64,000 nucleotides of DNA from Rhizobium sp. Leaf453. Lineage in GTDB: Bacteria; Pseudomonadota; Alphaproteobacteria; Rhizobiales; Rhizobiaceae. Below the pieces are notes generated by a model, which ran no database searches, was not told the origin of the DNA, and worked only from the letters and a program-made list of their open reading frames with translations. Both the position numbers and the translations under genes were made by a program. The DNA is taken from assembly GCF_001425605.1 (NCBI RefSeq), contig NZ_LMRG01000023.1, positions 1-64,000 of the forward strand, written 5' to 3'. Below are positions 1 through 8,000 of this stretch, one piece after another (the stretch's first letter is position 1; every line of letters begins with the position of its first letter).

Positions 1-195
1 TTCAACGTGTCGATACTCGTTAGACATAAGCCTGTCCTCAAGCCTGTGCTTGAGCCTTTCTGCTTATGCCGACTGTCCGGTCGAAATGGGGGGCAGTTCA
101 GGTCCTATGAAGCGCCCCATGACGCGGTGGCCAAGATCAAGGACCGGCTGGCTTTCTATGCCGATCGTTTCGAGATCGTGGAGCATTCGGCCTGA
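1..195 (+). CDS. 3' end of a DUF427-like gene (partial, possibly broken)
   Basis: The frame is open from the first base of the window and stops at 195. The last 30 or so codons (SYEAPHDAVAKIKDRLAFY onward) match the usual C-terminus of DUF427 proteins, small conserved proteins of unknown function. The codons before that do not look like DUF427 and include a nested palindrome (25-68), so the frame may be interrupted by a palindromic insertion or be a pseudogene. The start lies outside the window. Confidence 0.45.
   Translation, partial: FNVSILVRHKPVLKPVLEPFCLCRLSGRNGGQFRSYEAPHDAVAKIKDRLAFYADRFEIVEHSA
25..68. repeat. Nested inverted repeat inside the partial DUF427-like frame
   Basis: An outer arm pair CATAAG/CTTATG encloses an inner pair CTCAAG/CTTGAG around a 6-nt loop. 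The unit is read through in frame by the partial gene. It resembles small palindromic elements that insert in rhizobial genes and intergenic regions, but no second copy was seen in this window. Confidence 0.5.
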
Positions 196-325
196 GCCAT
201 GTCCGGCGCTAGGAACGCTACCGTACGCATGCTAGGAAATGGGCAGCCGCCCGGAAGGTGCGGGTCTTCTTTTTCGTCTTGCCGCCGGTCACGATCCGGT
301 CAGTATCCGGCTTTATTCACCTGAC

Positions 326-1528
326 ATGCAGCAGAATTCCGAAAAGCAGCGGGGAACATTCGGAACGGGGGTTCTTGCCTCCGCGATCCTGCATGTCGGC
401 TTTGCCGCTGCGCTCCTGTTCCAGTGGCCAGTCAGCCAGCCGGAGCCGGAAAAGGAAGAGACGGTGAAGGTCGAGATGGTTCAGGAGCCTGAGAAAAAGC
501 CTGAGCCCGAGATGAAACCGGAACCGGAGAAAAAGCCTGAGCCGGAAAAGAAGGTGGAACCGGTGGTGAAACCTGCGCCGGAAACCAAGCCGGAGGAAAA
601 GCCGGAACCGCAGCCGAAGGGCGAGGAAGCCAAGCCCGCCGAAAAGCCGGCGGAAAAGGCCGAGGAAAAAACTCCGGCGAAATCCGAAGAGCAGCCGGCG
701 AAGCAGCAACCCGACCAGAAACAGGCGGAGGAGGCGAGGGCGCCAGCCGGGCGCTCCCTGCCGCAGGCCTTCGAGTCGGCCGCAAAGGATGGCGGCAAGG
801 AGGCGGGTGGCGATCGCCCGTCGGAACCGGTCAAGAAGCCCGACACGGAGCCGCAAGCCGATCGCGCCCTTCCGCCCGCCGGGCAGCAGATGCCGCAGAA
901 GATCGAGCCGGATCTCGCCAAGCCGCAGGACAAGCCAGTGGAAACACGGGATGTCGCCAAGCTGCCTGAACTCGAACTGCCCGAATCCGTCAATCCGTCC
1001 GACACCCTGAATGAAGGGGAGGCGCTGATCGAGAACGTCCCGACACCACAGGCGCGACCGAAGGATATTCCGGCAGTCAGCCAGGCGACGGTTCAGGAGC
1101 TTGCCGCCGCCAACGTTCCCGCCTCCGATGCGCGCTCAAGCCGCCCACCATCCGAGTTGAAGAAGGCGCGCGAACTCTATTCCGAGAACACGCTTTCGGA
1201 CCCGCGCATCCGCCAGGCTCTGGGCCAACTGCCAAGGGAGCGGCGCATCGTGCAGATGTGCATGATCGAGACCTTGGAACAGGTTCGCCGCACCCGGCCG
1301 GACACCGTGCCGCAAGGCCTGTTCTTCGATCCCCGTGACGGTTCGCCGATCTCCGGCCAGGTCATGACGGCCATGGGCGCCGCCTACAAGATATCAGGCG
1401 GATGGATCGATGTTGATTTCAAATGCACCGTCAATGCCGATGCCGACGGCATCACCGCCTTCAGCTTCGCCGTCGGCGGTTCCGTGCCGAAAAGCCAGTG
1501 GCAGGCGCGGCGCTTTCCGAAGAACTAA
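326..1528 (+). CDS. DUF930 domain protein with TonB-like Pro/Glu/Lys-rich linker
   Basis: The protein has about 400 residues. A single membrane segment near residues 15-35 is followed by a long low-complexity stretch of PEPEKK/KPEPE repeats, a less ordered Pro/Gln/Ala-rich part, and a folded C-terminal third (from about PSELKKARELYSENTL) that resembles DUF930, a domain found mainly in rhizobia. The layout is that of TonB/TolA-like periplasm-spanning proteins: cytoplasmic anchor, stiff linker, periplasmic domain. The real function is unknown. ATG at 326 is chosen because the frame upstream of it reads as non-coding; the ribosome site is weak. No partner genes adjoin it. Confidence 0.75.
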   Translation: MQQNSEKQRGTFGTGVLASAILHVGFAAALLFQWPVSQPEPEKEETVKVEMVQEPEKKPEPEMKPEPEKKPEPEKKVEPVVKPAPETKPEEKPEPQPKGEEAKPAEKPAEKAEEKTPAKSEEQPAKQQPDQKQAEEARAPAGRSLPQAFESAAKDGGKEAGGDRPSEPVKKPDTEPQADRALPPAGQQMPQKIEPDLAKPQDKPVETRDVAKLPELELPESVNPSDTLNEGEALIENVPTPQARPKDIPAVSQATVQELAAANVPASDARSSRPPSELKKARELYSENTLSDPRIRQALGQLPRERRIVQMCMIETLEQVRRTRPDTVPQGLFFDPRDGSPISGQVMTAMGAAYKISGGWIDVDFKCTVNADADGITAFSFAVGGSVPKSQWQARRFPKN

Positions 1529-1621
1529 GGTTTCGGCGGTAGGCACATCGCGGTCAATTCCCCTTAGATTCTGTCTCGTCGTCATCGATTCCTCTTTACC
1601 GTTTTCGCAAGGACGCTATTC

Positions 1622-2278
1622 ATGACCTCGCGCTGGACGTATCCGGACGGAAAGCTTTGGTTCAGCCGCGCTTTTGTTGCCCGGCAAGCATGGGACGGCA
1701 GATTTTTGGAGCTAGCAGGAAAAACAGTTGCGATCGTCGGAAACGCCCAATCCTTGATGGAAAGCGGTCATGGCGCCGAGATCGACGCCTATGACGTCGT
1801 GATCCGGATGAATTGCGGTCTTCCGACCAACCCGGAGGATCAGGGCCGCCGCACGGATATTCTGGCGTTCTCGACGCTTGCGGTCGTCAAGGCCGTCTTT
1901 CGCCGCTTCCATGCGGGGGAGCATATCTGGATGTCACCCAAGCTGAGGGCGGATATCGGCCAGTTCGCCGAGGTGCCGGAAAATCTCTCTTTCTACAATA
2001 TCGACCGGTGGGAGGCGCTTGAGGCCAGGCTCGGTGCGCGGCCGAGCGTGGGCGCGATGGTGCTGGATCTGGTATCGAGCTTCAATCCGGCGGCCGTCGG
2101 TGTCTTCGGCTATGATTTCAAGCGAACGCTGACCTGGTATGAGCCGAAACAGCACATCGGCCCTCACAGCTATGAGGCGGAAGAACGCTTCTGCGAAGAA
2201 CTGGCAGGGGCGCATGGCTGGCTCTTGGTCCGGGACTATGCGCCGCCTTGCGAAACCGCCGGCGCAGAGCCGGATTGA
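1622..2278 (+). CDS. Sialyltransferase-like glycosyltransferase (GT29 type)
   Basis: A 218-residue protein with the two signatures of the GT29 sialyltransferase fold: an L-motif-like stretch (VAIVGNAQSLMESGHG...DVVIRMN) at about residues 36-65 and an S-motif-like stretch (PSVGAMVLDLV...GVFGYDF) at about 140-165. It probably transfers a nonulosonic acid or related sugar to a surface glycan, using a CMP-sugar as family members do. It converges with a pyruvyltransferase gene 20 bp downstream, and the next gene also carries a GT29-like domain, so the three likely serve one surface polysaccharide. Acceptor and donor cannot be read from sequence. Confidence 0.75.
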   Translation: MTSRWTYPDGKLWFSRAFVARQAWDGRFLELAGKTVAIVGNAQSLMESGHGAEIDAYDVVIRMNCGLPTNPEDQGRRTDILAFSTLAVVKAVFRRFHAGEHIWMSPKLRADIGQFAEVPENLSFYNIDRWEALEARLGARPSVGAMVLDLVSSFNPAAVGVFGYDFKRTLTWYEPKQHIGPHSYEAEERFCEELAGAHGWLLVRDYAPPCETAGAEPD

Positions 2279-2298
2279 CGGGAGGTCAAGGCTCGCCG

Positions 2299-3204
2299 TC
2301 AGCGCGGTTGCCTGAGGGCGGCGTCCAGTGCGGTTTCGGTCCGTTCCAGCAGCGTCCGGCGGATAGCCGTCATATCGACGGCTTCCGGGCTCCAGTTGGC
2401 GGCCGAAAAATCCGGTGCGGTCAGGACCGGCAGCAGGCTGCGCAGATAGCTGAACCTGTTGTCGTCCTTGCGGCGCAGGATCGAGACGGGAATCCCCGAA
2501 GCCATGCACGGCGTCGCGGCGTGGTGCAGCGGCGTGATCACCATCGATGCGTTGTCCCGATAATAGTTCAGCAGGTAACTGGCGTAGTTTTCCGCATCGT
2601 GCATGTCTTGGGCGCTGACCGGAAAGCTGTGGATGATCTTTCTCTGGAACACCAGTTCGACCTTGCGTTTCATGGAAGGCCGCATGGACTGAAGGGCTTC
2701 CAGCGGAATATCGCCGACGCCGGAGCCGTAGACCAGCATTATCTTTTCGCGTTCCGGCGGCGATGGGCGCGGATCGAAGGTCATCGTCAGGCAGCCGGTT
2801 GTATAGGCTTTCACGCCATATTTGTGAAAGAGAGCCTCGACCGTCGTGTCGCGGCAGCCGATCGGCTCATGGCGTTTGAAAAAGTCGAGAAACTCGACGA
2901 TGATCGGTTCCTTGGCCTGGAAGCCGATGAAGACCGGTGTGATGTTATCAGGCAGAGGAAAGCAGCGGCGGAAGAAACAGCCGTTCATGATCAGCACGAG
3001 CGGTTCTCCCGCATAGCTTGAAAGCGTGTCCCGATCGACGGTGACGACATCCTCGTCGGCTATTCCGGCCTTCTTGTAGAAATTGCGCACCGCGAGCGTC
3101 TGCATGTAGTCGCCGAGGTTGATGGAGATATGCCCGTTATTCTTCAACTGCTCGTCGAGAACCACCGACCCGCTATAGCTGAAAACCAGAACGCCGTATT
3201 TCAT
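2299..3204 (-). CDS. Polysaccharide pyruvyltransferase family protein
   Basis: A 301-residue protein. The N-terminal FSYSGSVVLDE...NLGDYMQTLA pattern and the C-terminal VITPLHHAATPCMASGIPV stretch (a conserved His in the SRLHHA-type position) are typical of the polysaccharide pyruvyltransferase (WcaK/CsaB) superfamily, which add a pyruvate ketal to a sugar or transfer a related group. It lies downstream of the 800-residue fusion gene in the same direction, about 55 bp apart, so the two may be one transcription unit. The substrate is unknown. Confidence 0.75.
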   Translation of the reverse strand: MKYGVLVFSYSGSVVLDEQLKNNGHISINLGDYMQTLAVRNFYKKAGIADEDVVTVDRDTLSSYAGEPLVLIMNGCFFRRCFPLPDNITPVFIGFQAKEPIIVEFLDFFKRHEPIGCRDTTVEALFHKYGVKAYTTGCLTMTFDPRPSPPEREKIMLVYGSGVGDIPLEALQSMRPSMKRKVELVFQRKIIHSFPVSAQDMHDAENYASYLLNYYRDNASMVITPLHHAATPCMASGIPVSILRRKDDNRFSYLRSLLPVLTAPDFSAANWSPEAVDMTAIRRTLLERTETALDAALRQPR

Positions 3205-3259
3205 GTGAGCCTTTCCGCCGTTTGTCCTCGCGGGCAGACCGGCGAGGTTGGACGTTCAT

Positions 3260-5662
3260 TCAGTCCTGCATCATCGCTTCCAGGGCGGCCCGTTCGCCGG
3301 CCCAATCGTGCATATCGTTGCCCTGACGCCCACTGTCATAGGCATAGCGCCCGGTTTCGTCCGGACCACCGGCAAAGCCGAAAAGATCGGAGCGCCGAAG
3401 GCTCGTTCTTATCGCCTTCAGCCGGTGAAGGATCATGAGACCCGTGGTCGGCCAGGCGCCCAATGCTCGTCCGAGGTCTCCGAGAACATTCATGAATGGA
3501 AAACAGATACGAAAGCCTGCGGCTTCGAGTTCCGCCACACGCTGCCAGTTGCGCTCGATGAAGCGCCGTTTGCATGGCATGAAGCAGATGATCGTTCCCG
3601 GCGGAAGATCGCCATAATAAACGAACGCATCCTTCGCGGCGAGAACGCTGAAGACCACGGTGACGCGCGAACCATAATCCGCGGCCCATTCGCCACCGAT
3701 GCGGAAGCGATTGAAGCGCACGACTTCGTCTCGCCCGTCAATCCCGGCGCCGGAACCGCGCCCGAGTTCGGAAGGGGCATTGCCGACGATCGCGAGACTG
3801 CGTTGCGGATCGGACAGGCGTTCGATCAGTTCCTGCTCCACCTGCCGGGACCGCGCCATGAAGCCGGCGATGTCATCGATTGTTTCGTCTTTGGGCCCGA
3901 GCCCCGTCTCACGCAGGAATGCTGCAATCGCGGCGTTCTTCTGGGCAACGGCCGCCAGCAACGGGGGCTTGGCATTTCGCGCCAGATCGGCCGCAAGACC
4001 GGTTTCTGTGGCCTCGATGCAGCTTGACAGGGCGCATTCGAAGATCGCTGCGTCGCTTGGCGCCGCCCGAGCATGCGCGACGGCGTCTTCGGCGCGAGAC
4101 CGGTCCGGCGCGCGTGTCCACCAGTCGTGTTCCAGCAGCGCAAACCGCAAGTCCGTTCGCTTGGACATCGCCGGTTTCGCAAGTTCAGCCGCGAGCCTGT
4201 CTCGCGCACCTCGCGTCCTCTCCGAAAAGGGAAGGGTCCGGGTGAGGACATGGAAATTATCCTCGACTGTCTCCCATTCCGGCCGTCCGGCCGGTGCATG
4301 TGCGTCCCAGAACTCTTCGGCCAGCAGGTTGCGGGTTTGATGGATGAGATAGAATGTCAGGGCGAGGCGCGCCGCGACGGCATCGACGGGCGAGCGCGCT
4401 TCGGCGATAGCCATCATGCGTGCAGCTTCCGCCCGGAACCGGTCGTCGTCCTTGAGCAATATCGCAGCCGCGGCGGACAGGGCCGCTTCACCCCAGCCGC
4501 CTTTCTCATGGAGGTGAGGGGTGGGGGCGGTCCAGAAGCGTGTGGTGAAAAGCAGCGCCTTCTCGGCCGAGCCACCCGAAATGGTCTGCGGGCATTTCGG
4601 AAAGAAATGCACCAGGTTCAACTTGCCGGGAAGGGCGGCGCGCGCCTCGACGAGCGCGCGCATTCCGTCTTCGATCCGTCCCGCCCGCAGATAGGACAAT
4701 GCCGCCTGTCGCAGCGGGGTGGCGGGATTGTCGCCCGTCTGCGCCGCCTCAATCCAGTGCTTGCCAGCCTCCAGATAATTCCGCCGCGCGTCTGCCACCT
4801 TCGCGAGCGCTTCGGCTTCGTAGAACTTGGTGATGGGAACGCCTCCGGTAGGGCGCGGTGCGAGCAGGTCAGGTTCTGGGCACTTTTCGATCGCGTCGAA
4901 CAGTTGATTGTAAACTGTGCGATTGTCCTGCGCCCATTTGATCATGGGCAGAATTTCGGCCTGCTTCAGTGCAACCGGGATCGGGGTGGGGATCGCCGAC
5001 AGCAGGTCGAGAAACTTGTGGGAGTTGCCGCGCAGGAGAACAAAGGGCAGGCGCGCACGGGCCGCCGCATACATCGCATGATGGCGCCCAGTGACCAGAA
5101 GGTCGGCGGTTCTGAGCGATTTCACGAGGGACGACCAGGAGATTTCACGCAGGTCGACCCGGAGCCAGTCCCGGGCGAAATCGGCGGAAAGCCAGGCGAA
5201 TTCAAAGTTTTCCACCCAGAAGTCGGTGGTGACGATCCGTCCGGTCCAGTCATAGGACAGCGCGCTTTCATCGATCGGTTCGAAATAGGAAAGGTCGAGC
5301 GTTGCGTTGGCCGCTTCATTGTGGCGGAGCATCAGATCGGCCCTGCTTGCCTCGCCCCGCGTCATCAGGCCGTCCAGCCGGGCGAGGACCGGATCATATT
5401 CCAGGGGATTTTCATGCCAGAGCGTGTTGATCAGATAGCTGCGGCGGCCCGTGATCTGGGCCTGATTGAGGCGCCGCATCTTGGCGTGAAATCCTGTCGA
5501 GCCATGATGCATGGTGCCTTCGCCGTTCATGACGACAGCATCATGTTCCTGCCAGGGTTCGACGAGCGTCGCGTCGCGGGACAGCAGGCGCCGGATCGTT
5601 TGCCAGACCGCATCGGAACCGCAATGGTAGGACGAATGATCGCCCAGCAGAAGAATTCTCAA
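3260..5662 (-). CDS. Two-domain protein: pyruvyltransferase-like N-terminus, GT29-like C-terminus
   Basis: An 800-residue protein with three parts. Residues 1-270 look like the polysaccharide pyruvyltransferase fold (MRILLLGDHSSYHCGSDAV, NGEGTMHH, VTGRHHAMYAA). Residues about 280-590 are helical and resemble TPR-type repeats. Residues about 610-800 look like a GT29 sialyltransferase domain (SLAIVGNAPSELGRGSG, WPTTGLMILHRL, DLFGFAG). It probably acts at the cytoplasmic side in making a surface polysaccharide, combining two transfer steps or using one domain as a scaffold. Its neighbours carry the same two domains as separate genes. The start at 5662 gives the complete N-terminal motif. The fusion is unusual. 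Confidence 0.7.
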   Translation of the reverse strand: MRILLLGDHSSYHCGSDAVWQTIRRLLSRDATLVEPWQEHDAVVMNGEGTMHHGSTGFHAKMRRLNQAQITGRRSYLINTLWHENPLEYDPVLARLDGLMTRGEASRADLMLRHNEAANATLDLSYFEPIDESALSYDWTGRIVTTDFWVENFEFAWLSADFARDWLRVDLREISWSSLVKSLRTADLLVTGRHHAMYAAARARLPFVLLRGNSHKFLDLLSAIPTPIPVALKQAEILPMIKWAQDNRTVYNQLFDAIEKCPEPDLLAPRPTGGVPITKFYEAEALAKVADARRNYLEAGKHWIEAAQTGDNPATPLRQAALSYLRAGRIEDGMRALVEARAALPGKLNLVHFFPKCPQTISGGSAEKALLFTTRFWTAPTPHLHEKGGWGEAALSAAAAILLKDDDRFRAEAARMMAIAEARSPVDAVAARLALTFYLIHQTRNLLAEEFWDAHAPAGRPEWETVEDNFHVLTRTLPFSERTRGARDRLAAELAKPAMSKRTDLRFALLEHDWWTRAPDRSRAEDAVAHARAAPSDAAIFECALSSCIEATETGLAADLARNAKPPLLAAVAQKNAAIAAFLRETGLGPKDETIDDIAGFMARSRQVEQELIERLSDPQRSLAIVGNAPSELGRGSGAGIDGRDEVVRFNRFRIGGEWAADYGSRVTVVFSVLAAKDAFVYYGDLPPGTIICFMPCKRRFIERNWQRVAELEAAGFRICFPFMNVLGDLGRALGAWPTTGLMILHRLKAIRTSLRRSDLFGFAGGPDETGRYAYDSGRQGNDMHDWAGERAALEAMMQD

Positions 5663-5774
5663 TCTCGATCACTCACTTGAAAAGGACACGCGCCGCTCCT
5701 TTTCGTCGGGAGCAATTTGCCGCCCGATTCCTATTTGGTCACGCGCCTTGATTCAAGCGCCTCCACCGGGAATT

Positions 5775-5802
5775 GCCCCGCCTCTCCGTCGAAAGGCGGG
5801 GC
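5775..5802. terminator. GC-rich hairpin downstream of the SRPBCC gene
   Basis: GCCCCGCCT and AGGCGGGGC form a 9-bp stem around a 10-nt loop, just past the stop of the leftward gene at 5808. There is no clear T-run, so it may be a weak or factor-aided terminator, or simply a barrier hairpin. Confidence 0.4.
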
Positions 5803-5807
5803 TCATG

Positions 5808-6266
5808 CTACTTATAAAACCCCTCGCGCAGGTTCAGCCCATGCTCCAGCCAGACCTTCATGGCGCAGAGCGCGCCCGTCCAACCCTCGCAATTGCCAAA
5901 GGAGCCTTTCAGCCCGCCCGTCGTCGTCGGCCAGCCTTCCTCGCTGATCGAGACGAGCGTGCGGTTGTCTTCGAGCGGCTCGAAGGTCATCGTCACGGTC
6001 GTGTCGTAGCCGACCGGCTCAGGGCTTCCCTCGTTGCCCGCCCATCGGAACACGATCTTTTTGTTCTTCACCACCTCGACCACATGGACGGGGAAGGCGC
6101 CCGGAAAATCGTGAAAATCCCAAGTCACGGTGGCGCCGGTCTCCAGTCTTCCTTTGGCGCCGCCTGTGGTGAAATAGCGCGACAGCTGGTCGGGGTTCAC
6201 CACCGCCTCGAACACCTGTGAAACCGGCTTGGCGATCCGACCGGCAACTCTGAACTTCAGATCCAT
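5808..6266 (-). CDS. SRPBCC (AHSA1-type) family protein
   Basis: A 152-residue START/Bet v 1-like protein. The pattern I..PV..VFEAVVNPDQLSRYFTTGGAKGRLETGATVTW and the C-terminal LKGSFGNCEGWTGALCAMKVWLEHG are those of AHSA1-like proteins. These bind small hydrophobic ligands or act in stress pathways; the ligand here is unknown. Two ATG codons are possible (6272 and 6266); the second leaves 7 nt after a strong AGGAGG site and is preferred. It is divergent from an ArsR-type regulator with a palindrome between them, a common pairing in which the regulator controls both genes. Confidence 0.8.
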   Translation of the reverse strand: MDLKFRVAGRIAKPVSQVFEAVVNPDQLSRYFTTGGAKGRLETGATVTWDFHDFPGAFPVHVVEVVKNKKIVFRWAGNEGSPEPVGYDTTVTMTFEPLEDNRTLVSISEEGWPTTTGGLKGSFGNCEGWTGALCAMKVWLEHGLNLREGFYK

Positions 6267-6306
6267 GATCATTCCTCCTGTTTTCCCGCTTGTCGATGAC
6301 GCCATT

Positions 6307-6326
6307 ATGTTATAAAAATATAACAT
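6307..6326. promoter_or_regulatory. Palindromic operator of the ArsR-type gene
   Basis: ATGTTATAAAAATATAACAT is a perfect inverted repeat of 8 bp arms around AAAA. It overlaps the start codon of the rightward ArsR gene and sits about 40 bp from the start of the leftward SRPBCC gene. This is where an autoregulating winged-helix repressor would bind. The rightward transcript would be nearly leaderless. Confidence 0.65.
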
Positions 6327-6648
6327 GTCAATCGATGAGCAAAACGACAGGATCTTCAAGGCCTTGGCCGCCTCCAGCCGGCGCTCGCTTCTGGACAGGC
6401 TGAAGGACCGGCCGCAGACGACCGGGGAGCTGTGCCAGCACTTCCCGGCGCTCGATCGCTGCACGGTGATGCAGCACCTGAAGGTTCTGGAGGAGGCGGA
6501 CCTGATCATCGTCCGGCGTGAAGGGCGCGAGCGCTGGAACCATCTCAATCCGCTGCCGATCAAGGATATTCACGACCGCTGGATCGGACCCTATGCGGCA
6601 CAGGCGGTCGAGATGCTCGCCCGCCTGAAAGGTGATCTGGAGGGCTGA
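6325..6648 (+). CDS. ArsR-family winged-helix regulator
   Basis: A 107-residue protein with the ArsR/SmtB-type wHTH: DRIFKALAASSRRSLLDRLKDRPQ, TTGELCQHFPALDRCTVMQHLKVLEEADLI and a wing VRREGRERWNHLN. No metal-binding Cys pair of the classic ELCVCDL type is present, so it is likely one of the ArsR proteins paired with AHSA1 genes and not a metal sensor. ATG 6325 lies inside a palindrome and has no clear ribosome site, which suggests leaderless expression and autorepression. Confidence 0.85.
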   Translation: MSIDEQNDRIFKALAASSRRSLLDRLKDRPQTTGELCQHFPALDRCTVMQHLKVLEEADLIIVRREGRERWNHLNPLPIKDIHDRWIGPYAAQAVEMLARLKGDLEG

Positions 6649-7104
6649 TCAGCCCCCGGCCGCCGCTTTTTCCAATCCCGCGACATCGAGCTTCACCATC
6701 TGCATCATGGCGGCCTGAACGCGGCCGGCCTTGGCCCGGTCGGGATCGCTCATCAGGTCCATCAGCGCGTTCGGAATGATCTGCCAGCTGACGCCGAACC
6801 GGTCGGTGAGCCATCCGCATTGCTGAGGCTTGCCGCCCTCCAGCAGTCTGTCCCAATAATAATCGACCTCGGCCTGGTCCTTGCAGCCGACGAAGAAGGA
6901 GATGGCGGGCGTAAACCGGTAATGCGGGCCGCCGTTCAGCCCCATAAAGGCCTGTCCTTCCAGTTGGAAGGCGGCGGTGAAGGTTTTCCCGTCCGGGCCT
7001 TGCTGCCGGTAGGTCACCTTCGCCTGCTTGAAGATCGAGAGATAGAGGTCGAGCGCCTCGTCGAGATTGTCGTCGAACCAGAGAAACGGCGTGATTTTCT
7101 GCAT
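6649..7104 (-). CDS. PhnB-like VOC-superfamily protein
   Basis: A 151-residue protein with the PhnB / 3-demethylubiquinone methyltransferase-like signature: ITPFLWFDDNLDEALDLYLSIF at the N-terminus, FQLEGQAFMGLNGGPHYRFTPAISFFV in the middle, and LTDRFGVSWQIIP near the end. The fold is that of glyoxalase/bleomycin-resistance proteins; catalytic function is usually unknown. It converges on the ArsR gene with no gap. Confidence 0.8.
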   Translation of the reverse strand: MQKITPFLWFDDNLDEALDLYLSIFKQAKVTYRQQGPDGKTFTAAFQLEGQAFMGLNGGPHYRFTPAISFFVGCKDQAEVDYYWDRLLEGGKPQQCGWLTDRFGVSWQIIPNALMDLMSDPDRAKAGRVQAAMMQMVKLDVAGLEKAAAGG

Positions 7105-7273
7105 GAAATTTCCTCCTGTGCGGGATGTTGCCTCTTACGACGAACAAGCCGTCGCCAATTCGACAGGATGCGGCATTTTTTTCTGCACCCCGATGCTCCG
7201 ATCATGTGCCCCGTTCGCGCGACAATGGACGAACGCCTATAAAAATCCGGACTGGCCTCTTGTCTTTCAGAAA

Positions 7274-7291
7274 ATATATCTTACGATATAT
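7274..7291. promoter_or_regulatory. NfeR-type operator upstream of the PadR gene
   Basis: ATATATC-TTAC-GATATAT is a perfect 7-bp inverted repeat with a 4-bp spacer, about 30 bp upstream of the PadR gene start. AT-rich boxes of this form are known targets of PadR proteins of the E. coli NfeR (YqjI) group, so autoregulation is likely. Confidence 0.65.
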
Positions 7292-7321
7292 CTCATGTTA
7301 TGTCTTAAGAAAGGAAACTCC

Positions 7322-7978
7322 ATGTTTGGGCGTCACTGGGGCCATCGCGGCCACAACAATCGCGACTGCAAGGAACGCGAACGGCATGCGCATGATCGCC
7401 ATGGCCATGACCGGCATGGACGCCATGGCGGTCCCGGCCGGTTCGAGGGCGGTTTCGGTTCGGGCGGTTTCCGCTCGGGGCGCAAGCTCTCGTCCGGTGA
7501 TCTGCAGCTGCTGATCCTCGCCTTGCTGGCGCGCGATCCCGCCCATGGCTATGAGCTCATCCGCACGATCGAGGAAATCTCCGGCGGCTTCTATGTGCCG
7601 AGCCCCGGCATGATCTACCCGGCGCTGACCTATCTCGACGAGATCGGCCATGCGGTGGCCGAGGCCGATGGAAACAAGAAGCTGTTCCGCATCACGGATG
7701 AAGGCCGGGTTGCGCTGGACGCCGATCGCGCTAAGGCTGACCGTATCATCGAAGGCCTCGGCCGCATCGGCGCAAAGATGGATGCCGTCCGCGACGTCTT
7801 CGAGGGCAGGGGGCAGGAGCCGGGCGAAGACCCGGAGGCGCATGGCTATCACGCGCTCGAAATCGCCCGCCAGGCCATCAAGTCGGCGCTGTTCCACAAA
7901 CGGGGCTGTTCGCCGCAAGAGGCGGCACGGCTCGCGGACATCCTCCGCCGCGCCGTCGATGAGATCAATCGCGGCTGA
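7322..7978 (+). CDS. PadR-family regulator, NfeR/YqjI-like
   Basis: A 218-residue protein. Residues 1-60 are rich in His, Arg and Gly (HDRHGHDRHGRHGG), a likely metal-binding tail as in E. coli YqjI. The PadR wHTH follows (LSSGDLQLLILALLARDPAHGYELIRTIEEISGGFYVPSPGMIYPALTYLDE) and then a helical dimer domain. In the family, iron or nickel relieves repression of a neighbouring ferric reductase gene, and such a gene starts 22 bp downstream here. ATG 7322 follows an AAGGAAA ribosome site. The longer upstream frame lacks coding character. Confidence 0.85.
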   Translation: MFGRHWGHRGHNNRDCKERERHAHDRHGHDRHGRHGGPGRFEGGFGSGGFRSGRKLSSGDLQLLILALLARDPAHGYELIRTIEEISGGFYVPSPGMIYPALTYLDEIGHAVAEADGNKKLFRITDEGRVALDADRAKADRIIEGLGRIGAKMDAVRDVFEGRGQEPGEDPEAHGYHALEIARQAIKSALFHKRGCSPQEAARLADILRRAVDEINRG

Positions 7979-8000
7979 GGCCGCGCCGAAGGGAAAGTTC

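Noticed and set aside
317-1005. Long frames opposite the DUF930 gene
   Set aside because: They are Arg/Leu- or Ser/Gly-rich shadows of the repetitive PEPEKK coding sequence, with no domain and no ribosome site.
4073-5680. A 535-codon frame opposite the pyruvyltransferase-GT29 fusion gene
   Set aside because: It is antisense to a gene with clear domains. Its length reflects high GC codon use, and it has no recognisable features.
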